Shown here one piece after another: positions 26,165 through 34,515 of a stretch of DNA of 64,000 nucleotides. This stretch comes from Dechloromonas sp. UBA6271 (lineage in GTDB: Bacteria > Pseudomonadota > Gammaproteobacteria > Burkholderiales > Rhodocyclaceae). Numbering within the stretch: the stretch's first letter is position 1; each line of letters starts with the position of its first letter. The stretch covers positions 1-64,000 of the forward strand of contig DJUX01000015.1 in assembly GCA_002440665.1 (NCBI GenBank). Direction: 5' to 3'. The position numbers and the translations under genes are program-made. The notes under the pieces are model-generated. The model searched no databases. It was not told the origin of the DNA and was given only the letters and a program-made list of their open reading frames with translations.

Positions 26165-27022
26165 TCATCCTAGCCCCAGCGCTTTCTTTGCCTGCGCAAG
26201 GGCGCGGCGTTGCCGGGGATGTTCGTTGCCCGCGGGACGATGCAGGCGGGAGAGGCGGTTGAGATAGGCGTCGAAGTGCACCGACCAAGGGGCCGCGTAG
26301 ACCTTGCCGCGCCCGAGCAGGATCTTGAGTGCCTCCGAGCCTGCGACACCGGAACACAGCATGCAGCCCATGATCGTCGATGGGCCATGCCGGGCGGCCA
26401 GGTTGATCGTGGATGGGTCGGCGAGGTAGGCCATCTGCAGGCGTGCCGGCGCAAGCCCGATGAAGAAGCGCAGCGCGCGTTCAAGTTCGCTGCGCCCGGC
26501 GAAGCCGAAGTACTCCTCAAATGTTGTTTCGCCCGGGAGGAAGTTGAGCAGAGCGGCGCCCATGCCCAATGGGGCAACCGTCGTGGCTGGAACGCCGAGT
26601 TTTGCGCCTGCGGAAAAGACTGCCTCTCTGGCATCCAGCGCAAAAAAATCAAGGCCGTCGACATACAGATCGACGCCTTGGAGAAAATCCGACACGTTGT
26701 TCGCATCCAGGCCCGCCGGGAAGCGACGTATGTCGGCTTCCGGATTAATCGCCAGGGCTTGCTCGACCATGACATCCAACTTCGGGCGGCCCAGCGAAAC
26801 CATGTTTGCACCAACCTGGCGGTTGAAATTGACGAGGTCGAAGGTGTCGAATTCGGCCAGGTTGAAGCGCCCGACGCCGAGGCGTGCCAGTGTCAACAAA
26901 TGTGACCCCCCGACGCCCCCCAATCCGGCAATGGCTACGCGTTTTTCACGTAGCGCCTCCTGTTCTGCGGTTGTGACCCAGCCGATGTTGCGACTGAATG
27001 CCGTGTTGTAGTCAAAGGGCAT
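26165..27022 (-). CDS. ThiF/MoeB-like E1 adenylyltransferase
   Basis: The 285-aa protein is an E1-like enzyme with the nucleotide loop VAIAGLGGVGGSHLLTLARLGVG near residue 30, the acidic strand DTFDLVNFNRQ, and a Lys in GRPKLD, all needed to adenylate a C-terminal carboxylate. The zinc-binding Cys pairs of MoeB are missing; only MGCMLCSG is seen. It resembles the mycobacterial MoeW/MoeY group. Rv1355c, as I recall, fuses a ThiF domain to a nitroreductase, which makes the nearby nitroreductases notable. I choose the ATG at 27022 (AGAGGA upstream) over longer in-frame starts up to 27130. Confidence 0.85.
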   Translation of the reverse strand: MPFDYNTAFSRNIGWVTTAEQEALREKRVAIAGLGGVGGSHLLTLARLGVGRFNLAEFDTFDLVNFNRQVGANMVSLGRPKLDVMVEQALAINPEADIRRFPAGLDANNVSDFLQGVDLYVDGLDFFALDAREAVFSAGAKLGVPATTVAPLGMGAALLNFLPGETTFEEYFGFAGRSELERALRFFIGLAPARLQMAYLADPSTINLAARHGPSTIMGCMLCSGVAGSEALKILLGRGKVYAAPWSVHFDAYLNRLSRLHRPAGNEHPRQRRALAQAKKALGLG

Positions 27023-27186
27023 GTTGTTTCCTCTGCAATCGATATGGGGCTTAAGCATCGTGCCAGAAAAATAGCCCGAAGTCATTTTGGCCAACAAATT
27101 GATTGTGTCGTTGCGCCCCATGCGCGCCAAAGCAAGGGAAATTGACTTAAAATCAACACTTCAAAGAATAGTTTCCGGGGTTCCAA

Positions 27187-28149
27187 ATGGACATCAAAAA
27201 GGTCTTGCTGCTGGGGGGTAGCGGTTTTGTCGGTACCTACATCGCCAATCGGCTGTCGCAGCGCGGCGTCGAGGTCACCATCCCGACGCGCCGCCGGGAG
27301 CGGACCAAGGCGCTGATCATCCAGCCCAATGTCGAGATGCCGGAAGTCAATATCAACTCGGAAGAGGCGCTGGTCGAGCTGATGCAGGGCAAGGATGCGG
27401 TCATCAACCTGGTCGGCATCCTGCACAGCCGCGATGTCGTGCTGCCTTACAGCAAGGATTTTGCCGAAGCCCACGTCGAACTGCCCAAGAAGATCGTCGC
27501 CGCCTGCAAGAAGGCCGGCGTGCGCCGCCTGCTGCACATGAGCGCCCTCGGCGCCGATCCCAGGGGTCCGTCCGAGTACCTTCGCTCCAAGGGCGACGGT
27601 GAGGCGGTCGTGATGGCCGCCCAAGGCGATCTCGATGTGACCGTTTTCCGCCCGTCGGTCATCTTCGGCCTTGGCGACTCCTTCCTGTCGATGTTCGCCG
27701 GGGTGCTGCGCAAGCTGCCGTTCTTCCCCCTCGGTTTCGGCCAGGCCCGCTTCCAGCCAGTCTGGGCGGCCGATGTGGCCGATGCCTATGTCGACAGCCT
27801 GGGCAACGCAGCTACCTTCGGGCAGGCCTACGACCTCGTCGGCCCCAGCATTTACACGCTGCGCGAACTGGTCGATTACACCGCCAAGCTGGTCAACAGC
27901 AACGCCAAGGTGATTCCGCTTTCCGAGGGCTGGGCCTATCTGCAGGCTGGCCTGATGTGGCTGTCGCCGAAACCGCTGATGTCGCCGGACAATCTGCGTT
28001 CGATGGAAGTCGACAGCGTCTGCGACGGCAAGTGCAACCTGCCGGCCAACTGGCACCCGACTGCGCTGGAAGCGATTGCGCCGACCTACATCGCCCACAA
28101 CACGCCCAAGGGCAAACTGGACGGCTTCCGTTTCCGGGCCGGAAGATAA
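27187..28149 (+). CDS. NDUFA9-like NAD(P)-binding SDR protein
   Basis: The 320-aa protein is an atypical short-chain dehydrogenase with the Rossmann signature LLGGSGFVGTYIANRLSQRG at residues 7-26, the family segment GVRRLLHMSALGA, and TVFRPSVIFGLGDSFLSMFA. This matches proteins annotated as complex I NDUFA9 subunit family, relatives of a mitochondrial accessory subunit. In bacteria the role may be quinone- or lipid-related; no catalytic assay is implied. It precedes cca by 16 bp on the same strand, so they may be co-transcribed. Confidence 0.88.
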   Translation: MDIKKVLLLGGSGFVGTYIANRLSQRGVEVTIPTRRRERTKALIIQPNVEMPEVNINSEEALVELMQGKDAVINLVGILHSRDVVLPYSKDFAEAHVELPKKIVAACKKAGVRRLLHMSALGADPRGPSEYLRSKGDGEAVVMAAQGDLDVTVFRPSVIFGLGDSFLSMFAGVLRKLPFFPLGFGQARFQPVWAADVADAYVDSLGNAATFGQAYDLVGPSIYTLRELVDYTAKLVNSNAKVIPLSEGWAYLQAGLMWLSPKPLMSPDNLRSMEVDSVCDGKCNLPANWHPTALEAIAPTYIAHNTPKGKLDGFRFRAGR

Positions 28150-28165
28150 ATTCTCCAGGCCGCCA

Positions 28166-29404
28166 ATGAATATCTACATCGTTGGTGGCGCGGTGCGCGA
28201 CGAGTTGCTCGGGCGCCCGGTCGTCGACCGCGACTACGTGGTCGTCGGCGCCAGCCCGCAGGCGATGCTGGATAAAGGCTTCCGTCCGGTCGGCAAGGAT
28301 TTCCCGGTTTTTCTCCATCCCGAGACGCAAGAGGAATACGCGCTCGCCCGCACCGAGCGCAAGACCGGGCGCGGCTATCACGGCTTCGCCTTCCACGCCG
28401 CGCCCGACGTCACGCTGGAGCAGGACCTCGCCCGCCGCGACCTGACCATCAACGCGATGGCGCGGGCGGCCGATGGCACGCTGATCGATCCCTTCTGCGG
28501 TCAACGCGATTTAAAGGCCAAAATCCTGCGCCATGTCGGCCCGGCCTTTGCCGAAGACCCGGTGCGCATCCTGCGTATCGCCCGTTTCGCCGCCCGCTTC
28601 GGCGATTTTTCGCTGGCCCCGGAAACCCTCGAACTGATGCGCGCCATGGTCGCCGCCGGCGAGGCTGATCATCTGGTTGCCGAACGCGTCTGGCAGGAAC
28701 TGGCCAAGGGGCTGATGGAAGCATTGCCATCGCGCATGTTCGCGGTGCTGCGCGAGTGTGGCGCGCTGGCTCGCCTGCTGCCCGAGGTCGAGGCGCTGTT
28801 CGGCGTGCCGCAACGGGCGGACTACCATCCGGAAATCGATACCGGCGTGCATACCTTGATGGTGGTTGACGAGGCGGCACGCCGCAATTTTGCGCTGCCG
28901 GTACGCTTCGCCGCCCTGACCCACGATCTCGGCAAGGCGACGACGCCGGCCGACATCCTGCCGCGCCATCATGGTCATGAAGCGCGCAGCGTGCGACTGG
29001 TCGGCACCTTGTGCGAACGTCTCCGGGTGCCTGGCGATTGCCGCGACCTGGCGCTGCTCGCCGCGCGCTACCACGGCGACATCCATCGTGCCGCCGAACT
29101 GCGCGCGACGACGCTGGTGACACTGCTCGAACGGACCGATGCGCTGCGCCGGCCCGAGCGCTTCAGCCAGTTGCTGCAAGCCTGCCAGTGCGATTTCAAC
29201 GGCCGCCTCGGCTGGCAGGACCGCCCTTACGACAGCCCGCAACACCTGCTGGCGGCGCTTGCTGCGGTCAACGCCGTCGAAGCGGGCAAAATCGCCGCCG
29301 CCTGCGACGACAAGGCGAAAATCCCCGAGCGCATTCACGCGGCGCGCGTTGCCGCCGTCAAACGCCTGCTAGATGAAACGCGAAATCAGCAGGAGGATCA
29401 GTGA
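28166..29404 (+). CDS. cca: CCA tRNA nucleotidyltransferase with HD domain
   Basis: The 412-aa enzyme adds or repairs the 3' CCA of tRNAs. The N terminus has the class II nucleotidyltransferase motif GGAVRDELLGRPVVDRDYVV, then RRDLTINAMA and the template motif EDPVRILRIARFAARF. A C-terminal HD phosphohydrolase domain is present (LTHDLGKA and HHGHE), as in the long multifunctional gammaproteobacterial form. The ATG at 28166 is used; an earlier start at 28076 lies in the upstream gene. Its 3' end overlaps the convergent DUF2905 gene by 36 bp. Confidence 0.95.
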   Translation: MNIYIVGGAVRDELLGRPVVDRDYVVVGASPQAMLDKGFRPVGKDFPVFLHPETQEEYALARTERKTGRGYHGFAFHAAPDVTLEQDLARRDLTINAMARAADGTLIDPFCGQRDLKAKILRHVGPAFAEDPVRILRIARFAARFGDFSLAPETLELMRAMVAAGEADHLVAERVWQELAKGLMEALPSRMFAVLRECGALARLLPEVEALFGVPQRADYHPEIDTGVHTLMVVDEAARRNFALPVRFAALTHDLGKATTPADILPRHHGHEARSVRLVGTLCERLRVPGDCRDLALLAARYHGDIHRAAELRATTLVTLLERTDALRRPERFSQLLQACQCDFNGRLGWQDRPYDSPQHLLAALAAVNAVEAGKIAAACDDKAKIPERIHAARVAAVKRLLDETRNQQEDQ

Positions 29405-29566
29405 AAAGAGGATCGTCGTCGTAAACGGCAGGTAGTAGGTGCGGCCGCGAAAACGGCAGGCGATATCGCCTGGCAGCTTGCCGAAACGGATGAAACGGGC
29501 GGCATGCGGGGCGATGATGCCCAGCAGGAAAATGGCGATGACCAGTGTCAGAATCCACTTCAGCAT
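29369..29566 (-). CDS. DUF2905 small membrane protein
   Basis: The 65-aa protein has two hydrophobic helices (residues 4-17 and 44-60) flanking the conserved FGKLPGDI and the segment CRFRGRTYYLPFTTTI, the hallmark of DUF2905. It probably sits in the inner membrane; its role is unknown. I choose the ATG at 29566 because it gives the usual family length; an upstream start at 29605 adds 13 residues. It is convergent with cca and overlaps its end. Confidence 0.85.
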   Translation of the reverse strand: MLKWILTLVIAIFLLGIIAPHAARFIRFGKLPGDIACRFRGRTYYLPFTTTILFSLILLLISRFI

Positions 29567-29629
29567 GTCGACTTGCGCTACTCTTGGGAAGCCGCATTTA
29601 AACACGCTTCACCCAACAAACGAGCTGCA

Positions 29630-30436
29630 ATGATAAAAACCGAAAAAATCGACGGCCTGGAGGTTTTCTCCTGCCTGCCAGCGCGCAAAACCAGTCGCCC
29701 GCCCCTGCTCTTCGTTCATGGTGCCTTTGCCGGCGGCTGGATGTGGACCGAGACTTTCATGCCCTTCCTGGCTGCGGCCGGTTATCCGTGTTACGCGCTT
29801 TCCCTGCGTGGGCATGGCGGCAGCTACGGGCGCGAGCACATCGACTGGCATTCGGTTAACGACTACGTCGACGACGTGGCGGCGATCGTCGACTGGCTGG
29901 GGGAGGCGCCGGTGCTGATCGGTCATTCGATGGGCGGTTTCATCGTCCAGAAATACCTGGAACACCACACCGTTCCCGGCGTCGTGCTCCTCTGCTCGGT
30001 GCCGCCGCAGGGGCTGATCGCTGCGCAGTTTCACATGCTGTTCCAGAAGCCGCACCTGTTCATGGATATCAACAGCATCATGGCGGGCGACCATGCGGAC
30101 AGCCAGACCTTGCGCGAAGCCCTGTTCGCCGGTGAGGTCGATGAGGCCATGCTCCAGGTCTGGATGGGGCGCATGCAGACCGAGTCACACCGGGCGCTGT
30201 GGGACATGTCGATGTTCAACCTGCCCAATCTGCACGCAATGAACCGGCCGCCGATGCTGATTCTCGGGGCGGAACTGGATGTACTGACGCCAGCTTTTCT
30301 GGTCCAGTCGACCGGCCACAGCTACGGCCTGCCGGTGCATATCTTCCGCGACATGGGCCATGCCGTGACGCACGAGAAGGAATGGCCGCTGGTCGCATCG
30401 ACGCTGCGCGACTGGCTGGACACGCTGGCTGCCTGA
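29630..30436 (+). CDS. Alpha/beta hydrolase
   Basis: The 268-aa protein is an alpha/beta-fold hydrolase with the oxyanion segment FVHGAFAGGWMW near residue 30, the nucleophile elbow GHSMGGF (Ser near 103), the acid in GAELDVLTP and the catalytic histidine in MGHAVTHE. No signal peptide is visible, so it is likely cytosolic. The substrate is not predictable; an esterase or lipase-like activity is likely. It stands alone between the DUF2905 gene and an uncharacterised gene. Confidence 0.88.
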   Translation: MIKTEKIDGLEVFSCLPARKTSRPPLLFVHGAFAGGWMWTETFMPFLAAAGYPCYALSLRGHGGSYGREHIDWHSVNDYVDDVAAIVDWLGEAPVLIGHSMGGFIVQKYLEHHTVPGVVLLCSVPPQGLIAAQFHMLFQKPHLFMDINSIMAGDHADSQTLREALFAGEVDEAMLQVWMGRMQTESHRALWDMSMFNLPNLHAMNRPPMLILGAELDVLTPAFLVQSTGHSYGLPVHIFRDMGHAVTHEKEWPLVASTLRDWLDTLAA

Positions 30437-30528
30437 GCATGCATGCTGCGTAAGGTATTGCTGATGTTGCATTTGGCAGGGAATCGCTCCACTATTGATC
30501 TCGTTCCCAACCTTCGTCAGCCAGTGCC

Positions 30529-31503
30529 ATGAGCCAATCGGAAAAAACCGCGGAGTCGAGCAAGATTCTCGACGCCATCCGCGCCAAGCGCGAGCGTCGC
30601 AGTTCGCTGGTCGGCGACATTGCCGATCTGGAAGCATCGCTGATTGCCGATATCGATGCCTTTGATCTCAACGAGGCCGAACGCCTGGCGCGCCGTGAGC
30701 AACTGGCGAGCATGGGCGCCGGCATGAGCGACGCCGCACTGGCTTTCCCCGAGATCGTGCCGACCGGAACTGTCCGCCATCTCGAACGCCGTGATGCTGC
30801 AACCCAGAGCGAAGACGATGACGGCGAAAACCCGCAGCGTATCCTCGCCGGCAGCAGCCTCCTCGGCCAACTGCGCCACCAGGCCGCGGTTCGTCAGCGC
30901 GAACTGCATACCGAACTGGCCGAGCGCACCGCCAGCAACAATGCGCTGGACCAGGCGCTCAAGTACATGTTCTTCTATCTGCACGACTTCGTGCAGCAGC
31001 TCAATATCGTCAAGCCGGCCATCCCGCGCGACTACACGGCGGCTGGCGATGCCGTGTTCAAGGATCTGGTCTGGCAGGAAGGCTTCGCCGATTACCGGAC
31101 GCAATCGCAAGCGGCGGGGGCGATGGTCGAGCTGGTCACGCTGTCCTATCAGCTGGCGTCACCGCTCGCGTTCACAGTCGAGCGCGACGGGCCGGCGGTT
31201 GAGCGCCTGCGCGCCGCGCTTTTCGATTACGGGCTCCAGTTCTCGTGCAAGGAATTCAAGAACGAGCGCAGCTATGTCGAGCGCGCAGAATTCCAGATCG
31301 GTGGCCAGATCGGCGTCAGCGCCCGCTGGAAGGCGGATTTCGCCAACGGTACCCTGACTCTCGAATCGCGCAACCTCGAACGCTTCGGCAGCATCGTCCA
31401 TGCCAAGATCCGACAGGAAGCGGTGGATCAGGCATTGCTCGACGAATTCGGGCGTCTGCTGCTCGCCCTGCCCAACCGCTTCCGCGAACTGGCTCGGCGT
31501 TAA
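30529..31503 (+). CDS. Conserved protein of unknown function (324 aa)
   Basis: I do not recognise a family. The N-terminal third (residues 1-80) is highly charged and helical, suggestive of a coiled coil, followed by an acidic linker (SEDDDGENPQ). A helical segment with RTASNNALDQALKYMFFYLHDFVQQLNIVKPAIP comes next, then a mixed alpha/beta C terminus. No signal peptide or membrane span is seen. It ends 4 bp into the convergent DUF2721 gene. Codon use looks like that of its neighbours, giving no sign of recent transfer. Confidence 0.65.
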   Translation: MSQSEKTAESSKILDAIRAKRERRSSLVGDIADLEASLIADIDAFDLNEAERLARREQLASMGAGMSDAALAFPEIVPTGTVRHLERRDAATQSEDDDGENPQRILAGSSLLGQLRHQAAVRQRELHTELAERTASNNALDQALKYMFFYLHDFVQQLNIVKPAIPRDYTAAGDAVFKDLVWQEGFADYRTQSQAAGAMVELVTLSYQLASPLAFTVERDGPAVERLRAALFDYGLQFSCKEFKNERSYVERAEFQIGGQIGVSARWKADFANGTLTLESRNLERFGSIVHAKIRQEAVDQALLDEFGRLLLALPNRFRELARR

Positions 31504-31997
31504 TCAGCGGGTTCAACTGGTGGCCGGTTGCGCGCCTCGTGTTTCTTTGCTTCGCGGCTGAGACCCTTGATGGCGGCGGTCGCCAGGAATATCTCGCGCA
31601 GAAAGCAGCCGAGCGCAGCAATCAGCGCCAGCATGGCGGCGATGAAGAGTCCACCGATCTTGGTGTAGACATCGATCTTCAGCTCGTGGCCGACGAAGAG
31701 CGCGACGACGACCAGGCAAATCAGCAGGTAGCAGGCGGTGCACAGCACGATGGCCCAGTGCATCAGACGCGCCCGCCGCGCCTGGGAAAAGATTTCCGTC
31801 AGGGTCCGGTCACGGTCGGTCGCGGGCGATTCGTCGACCAGGTCTTTTTCCAGCCGGCGTACGGCATCGAAGGACCTGGCGAGCCGATTGGAAAGAACAC
31901 CGAGCAAGGCGCCGACGCCGGCCAGCAGGAAAACCGGGGCGACCGCCAGTTGAATGACCTGGGCGAGACTTGAAACCTGGTAGGGGATATCGTTCAT
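31500..31997 (-). CDS. DUF2721 membrane protein
   Basis: The 165-aa protein has the DUF2721 layout: an N-terminal membrane helix (LAVAPVFLLAGVGALLGVLSNRLAR), a charged helical linker with RTLTEIFSQARRARLMHWAI, and two further membrane helices. The function is unknown. The ATG at 31997 begins MNDIPYQVSSLAQVIQLAV, the usual start; the upstream extension looks like non-coding DNA. It is convergent with the 324-aa gene. Confidence 0.82.
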   Translation of the reverse strand: MNDIPYQVSSLAQVIQLAVAPVFLLAGVGALLGVLSNRLARSFDAVRRLEKDLVDESPATDRDRTLTEIFSQARRARLMHWAIVLCTACYLLICLVVVALFVGHELKIDVYTKIGGLFIAAMLALIAALGCFLREIFLATAAIKGLSREAKKHEARNRPPVEPAD

Positions 31998-32201
31998 GGC
32001 ATGGCCTTCGAAGCTAGTGGGCGGCGCTCGGAAACCGGGCGCGGGCGGTAAACCGTTTGCAGCGCCCTGGCCGGATTTTACCGGAGCGGCGCGGTACGTG
32101 TAAGCACGCTTGGCAGACCCGCCGAACCGCACCGGAATGTCGAACCATCCCGGGTTTTGTTACTCTGACCCAAGGCGGTTGTGGGCGCGGGCACTTCCCG
32201 T

Positions 32202-32235
32202 TGCGGTCAACCGGCCTTTACCCCTCTTTTTTGAC
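32202..32235 (+). repeat. Variant dispersed motif (TGCGGTCAAC), intergenic copy
   Basis: A one-base variant of the core at 32202-32211 is followed by CTTTA and CTTTTTT tracts, just upstream of selO. Confidence 0.4.
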
Positions 32236-32245
32236 TGACGATCTC

Positions 32246-33745
32246 ATGAACGCACCGGAAACCGGGCACCTCGAACAACTCGAATTCGACAACAGCTTCG
32301 CCGGCCTGCCCGAGGCCTTTTACACGCGCCTGGCGCCGCTCGGCCTGCCGTCGCCCTACCTGGTGGCTGCCAGCGACGAGGTGGCGGAACTGATCGGACT
32401 AGACCCAAGCGAATTCAAACGCCCGGAGTTTTGCGAAATCTTCGCCGGCAACAACCTGCCGCCGGGCAGCGATGCGCTCGCCGCCGTTTATTCCGGGCAC
32501 CAGTTCGGTATCTGGGCCGGCCAGCTGGGCGACGGCCGGGCGCATCTCCTGGGTGGCCTGCGCAACGCGCGCGGGCACTGGGAAGTCCAGCTCAAGGGGG
32601 CGGGGCGCACGCCCTATTCGCGTGGTGCCGACGGCCGCGCCGTGCTGCGTTCGTCGATCCGCGAATTCCTCTGCTCGGAGGCGATGGCCGGGCTCGGTAT
32701 TCCGACCACGCGGGCGCTGTCGGTCGTTGGTGCCGACCTGCCGGTCCGCCGCGAGGAAATCGAAACGGCGGCGGTCGTCGCCCGCGTGGCACCCAGTTTC
32801 GTCCGTTTCGGCTCCTTCGAGCACTGGGCCTCGCGCGGCCGCCATGACGAACTGCGGCAGCTCGCCGACTACGTGATCGTCACCTTCCGCCCCGAGTGCC
32901 GTGATGCCGCCAATCCCTACGCCGCACTGCTGGCCGACGTCGCCCGCCGCACCGGCGAGCTGATGGCGCACTGGATGGCGGTCGGCTTCATGCACGGCGT
33001 GATGAACACCGACAACATGTCCATCCTCGGCCTGACCCTCGACTACGGCCCCTTCGGCTTCATGGAAGCCTTTGATGCCGGGCATATCTGCAACCATTCC
33101 GATACCCACGGCCGCTATACCTTCCGCAACCAGCCGCATGTCGCGCAATGGAATCTCTACCGCCTGGCCGACGCCCTGTTGCCGCTGATCGGCAAGCCGA
33201 CGGCGGCGCAATCGGCGGTCGACGATCATTTCGGCGCGGCTTTTGAGGCCAGGTTCGAGCAGCTGATGTGCGCCAAGCTCGGTTTCCGCGCCGCCCTGTC
33301 CGACGACGAGACCTTCATCGGCGAAACCTTCGGCTTGCTGCAACAACATCGTCCCGACTTCACGCTGTTCTTCCGCGCGCTGTCGCAACTGCCTGCTACG
33401 GTCGACCGCGAAAAACAGGCAAAAACCGACGCGCCGCTGCGTGACATGTTCGTCGACCGGACTGCCTGCGATGCCTGGCTGGCCAACTGGCGTGCCCGTC
33501 TGGCGCAGACGCCGTGGGACGATGAAGCACGGCAGGCGGCGATGCGCGCCGCCAACCCGAAGTACGTGCTGCGCAACTGGCTGGTGGAAGTGGCGATCCG
33601 CAAGGCCAAGGACAAGGATTTCTCGGAGGTTGAACACCTGCTCGCCTGCCTGCGCCGTCCCTTTGACGAACAGCCGGAATTCGAGCACTACGCCGCGCTG
33701 CCACCCGACTGGGCGAATGGGCTGGAAGTCAGTTGTTCGAGTTAG
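32246..33745 (+). CDS. selO: Protein adenylyltransferase SelO
   Basis: The 499-aa protein is a SelO/YdiU pseudokinase that transfers AMP to Ser/Thr/Tyr of proteins involved in redox balance. It has the family landmarks YSGHQFGIWAGQLGDGRA, the QLKGAGRTPYSRGADGRAVLRSSIREFL nucleotide site, GVMNTDNMSILGLTLDYGPFGFM with the catalytic Asn/Asp, and the C-terminal end EVSCSS, where some family members have selenocysteine and this one has Cys. The ATG at 32246 fits the conserved N terminus. Its stop overlaps the convergent ABC ATPase gene by 4 bp. Confidence 0.96.
   Translation: MNAPETGHLEQLEFDNSFAGLPEAFYTRLAPLGLPSPYLVAASDEVAELIGLDPSEFKRPEFCEIFAGNNLPPGSDALAAVYSGHQFGIWAGQLGDGRAHLLGGLRNARGHWEVQLKGAGRTPYSRGADGRAVLRSSIREFLCSEAMAGLGIPTTRALSVVGADLPVRREEIETAAVVARVAPSFVRFGSFEHWASRGRHDELRQLADYVIVTFRPECRDAANPYAALLADVARRTGELMAHWMAVGFMHGVMNTDNMSILGLTLDYGPFGFMEAFDAGHICNHSDTHGRYTFRNQPHVAQWNLYRLADALLPLIGKPTAAQSAVDDHFGAAFEARFEQLMCAKLGFRAALSDDETFIGETFGLLQQHRPDFTLFFRALSQLPATVDREKQAKTDAPLRDMFVDRTACDAWLANWRARLAQTPWDDEARQAAMRAANPKYVLRNWLVEVAIRKAKDKDFSEVEHLLACLRRPFDEQPEFEHYAALPPDWANGLEVSCSS
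33397..33425 (+). repeat. Dispersed motif copy (TACGGTCGAC)
   Basis: The core, with A in place of G at position 2, is followed by GAAAAA and CAAAAA tracts whose A runs start about 11 bases apart. It lies within selO. Confidence 0.5.
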
Positions 33746-34515
33746 TCGGGGATGAAGCTACGCCGGCCGCTGTCCTGAAACTGGCGTAGCGGATAACCGT
33801 AGAGCGCGCTGAGCTTTTTGGCGGTCAGCACGGCGTCGACCGCACCCAGCTCGCAGTTGCCGTCGCCGTCGATCAGCAGCGCCTGGTCGCAGAAGCGGTG
33901 GGCCAGCGCCGGGTCGTGCAGGACCATGACGACCCCCGCCCCGCAGTCGCGCGCCGCGCCGGCGAACAGTTCGAGGACGGCCATCTGGTGGTTGAGATCG
34001 AGGTGGGCGAGCGGCTCGTCGAGCAGGTAGAGCGGCGCGGCCTGGGCGAGCAGGGTGGCGATAGCCAGCCGCTGGCGCTCGCCGCCCGACAAGGTGTGGA
34101 TCTGCCGTTCCTCCATGCCGGCGAGGCCGACGGCGCCGAGCGCGCTGCGCGCCAGCTCGGCATCGCGCGTGGTCTCCCAGTCCCAGCGTCCGAGGTGCGG
34201 ATGGCGACCAGTGAGCGCGGTTTCGAGAACCGTCGAGCCGAACGGGTCGGCTTGCGCCTGCCCTAGCCAGGCACGGCGCAGCGCCGCGGCGCGCGGCGTC
34301 AGCGAGGCGTAGGGCGAACCGCCGAGTTCGAGGCGGCCGCCAGCCGGTTCACGCAGCCCGGCCAGCGTGGCAAGCAGGGTCGACTTGCCGGCGCCGTTGC
34401 GACCGAGGATGGCCAGCCGTTGACCTGATTCGATCGTCAGGTCGAGTGTGCGGGCGACGCAGCAGCCGCCGATGTCGACCGAGAGGCCGTGGGCAGCGAG
34501 CAGCGGAACGCTCAT
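33742..34515 (-). CDS. btuD: Cobalamin ABC transporter ATP-binding protein
   Basis: The 257-aa ATPase has Walker A GRNGAGKST near residue 40, the ABC signature LSGGERQRLAIA, Walker B LYLLDEPLAHLD and the switch histidine in VLHDP. It belongs to the FecE/BtuD/FhuC family that powers import of cobalamin, heme or siderophores. Cobalamin is the likely cargo because the operon starts with a cobalamin riboswitch. It overlaps the permease gene by 4 bp. No periplasmic binding protein gene (btuF) follows. Confidence 0.9.
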   Translation of the reverse strand: MSVPLLAAHGLSVDIGGCCVARTLDLTIESGQRLAILGRNGAGKSTLLATLAGLREPAGGRLELGGSPYASLTPRAAALRRAWLGQAQADPFGSTVLETALTGRHPHLGRWDWETTRDAELARSALGAVGLAGMEERQIHTLSGGERQRLAIATLLAQAAPLYLLDEPLAHLDLNHQMAVLELFAGAARDCGAGVVMVLHDPALAHRFCDQALLIDGDGNCELGAVDAVLTAKKLSALYGYPLRQFQDSGRRSFIPD

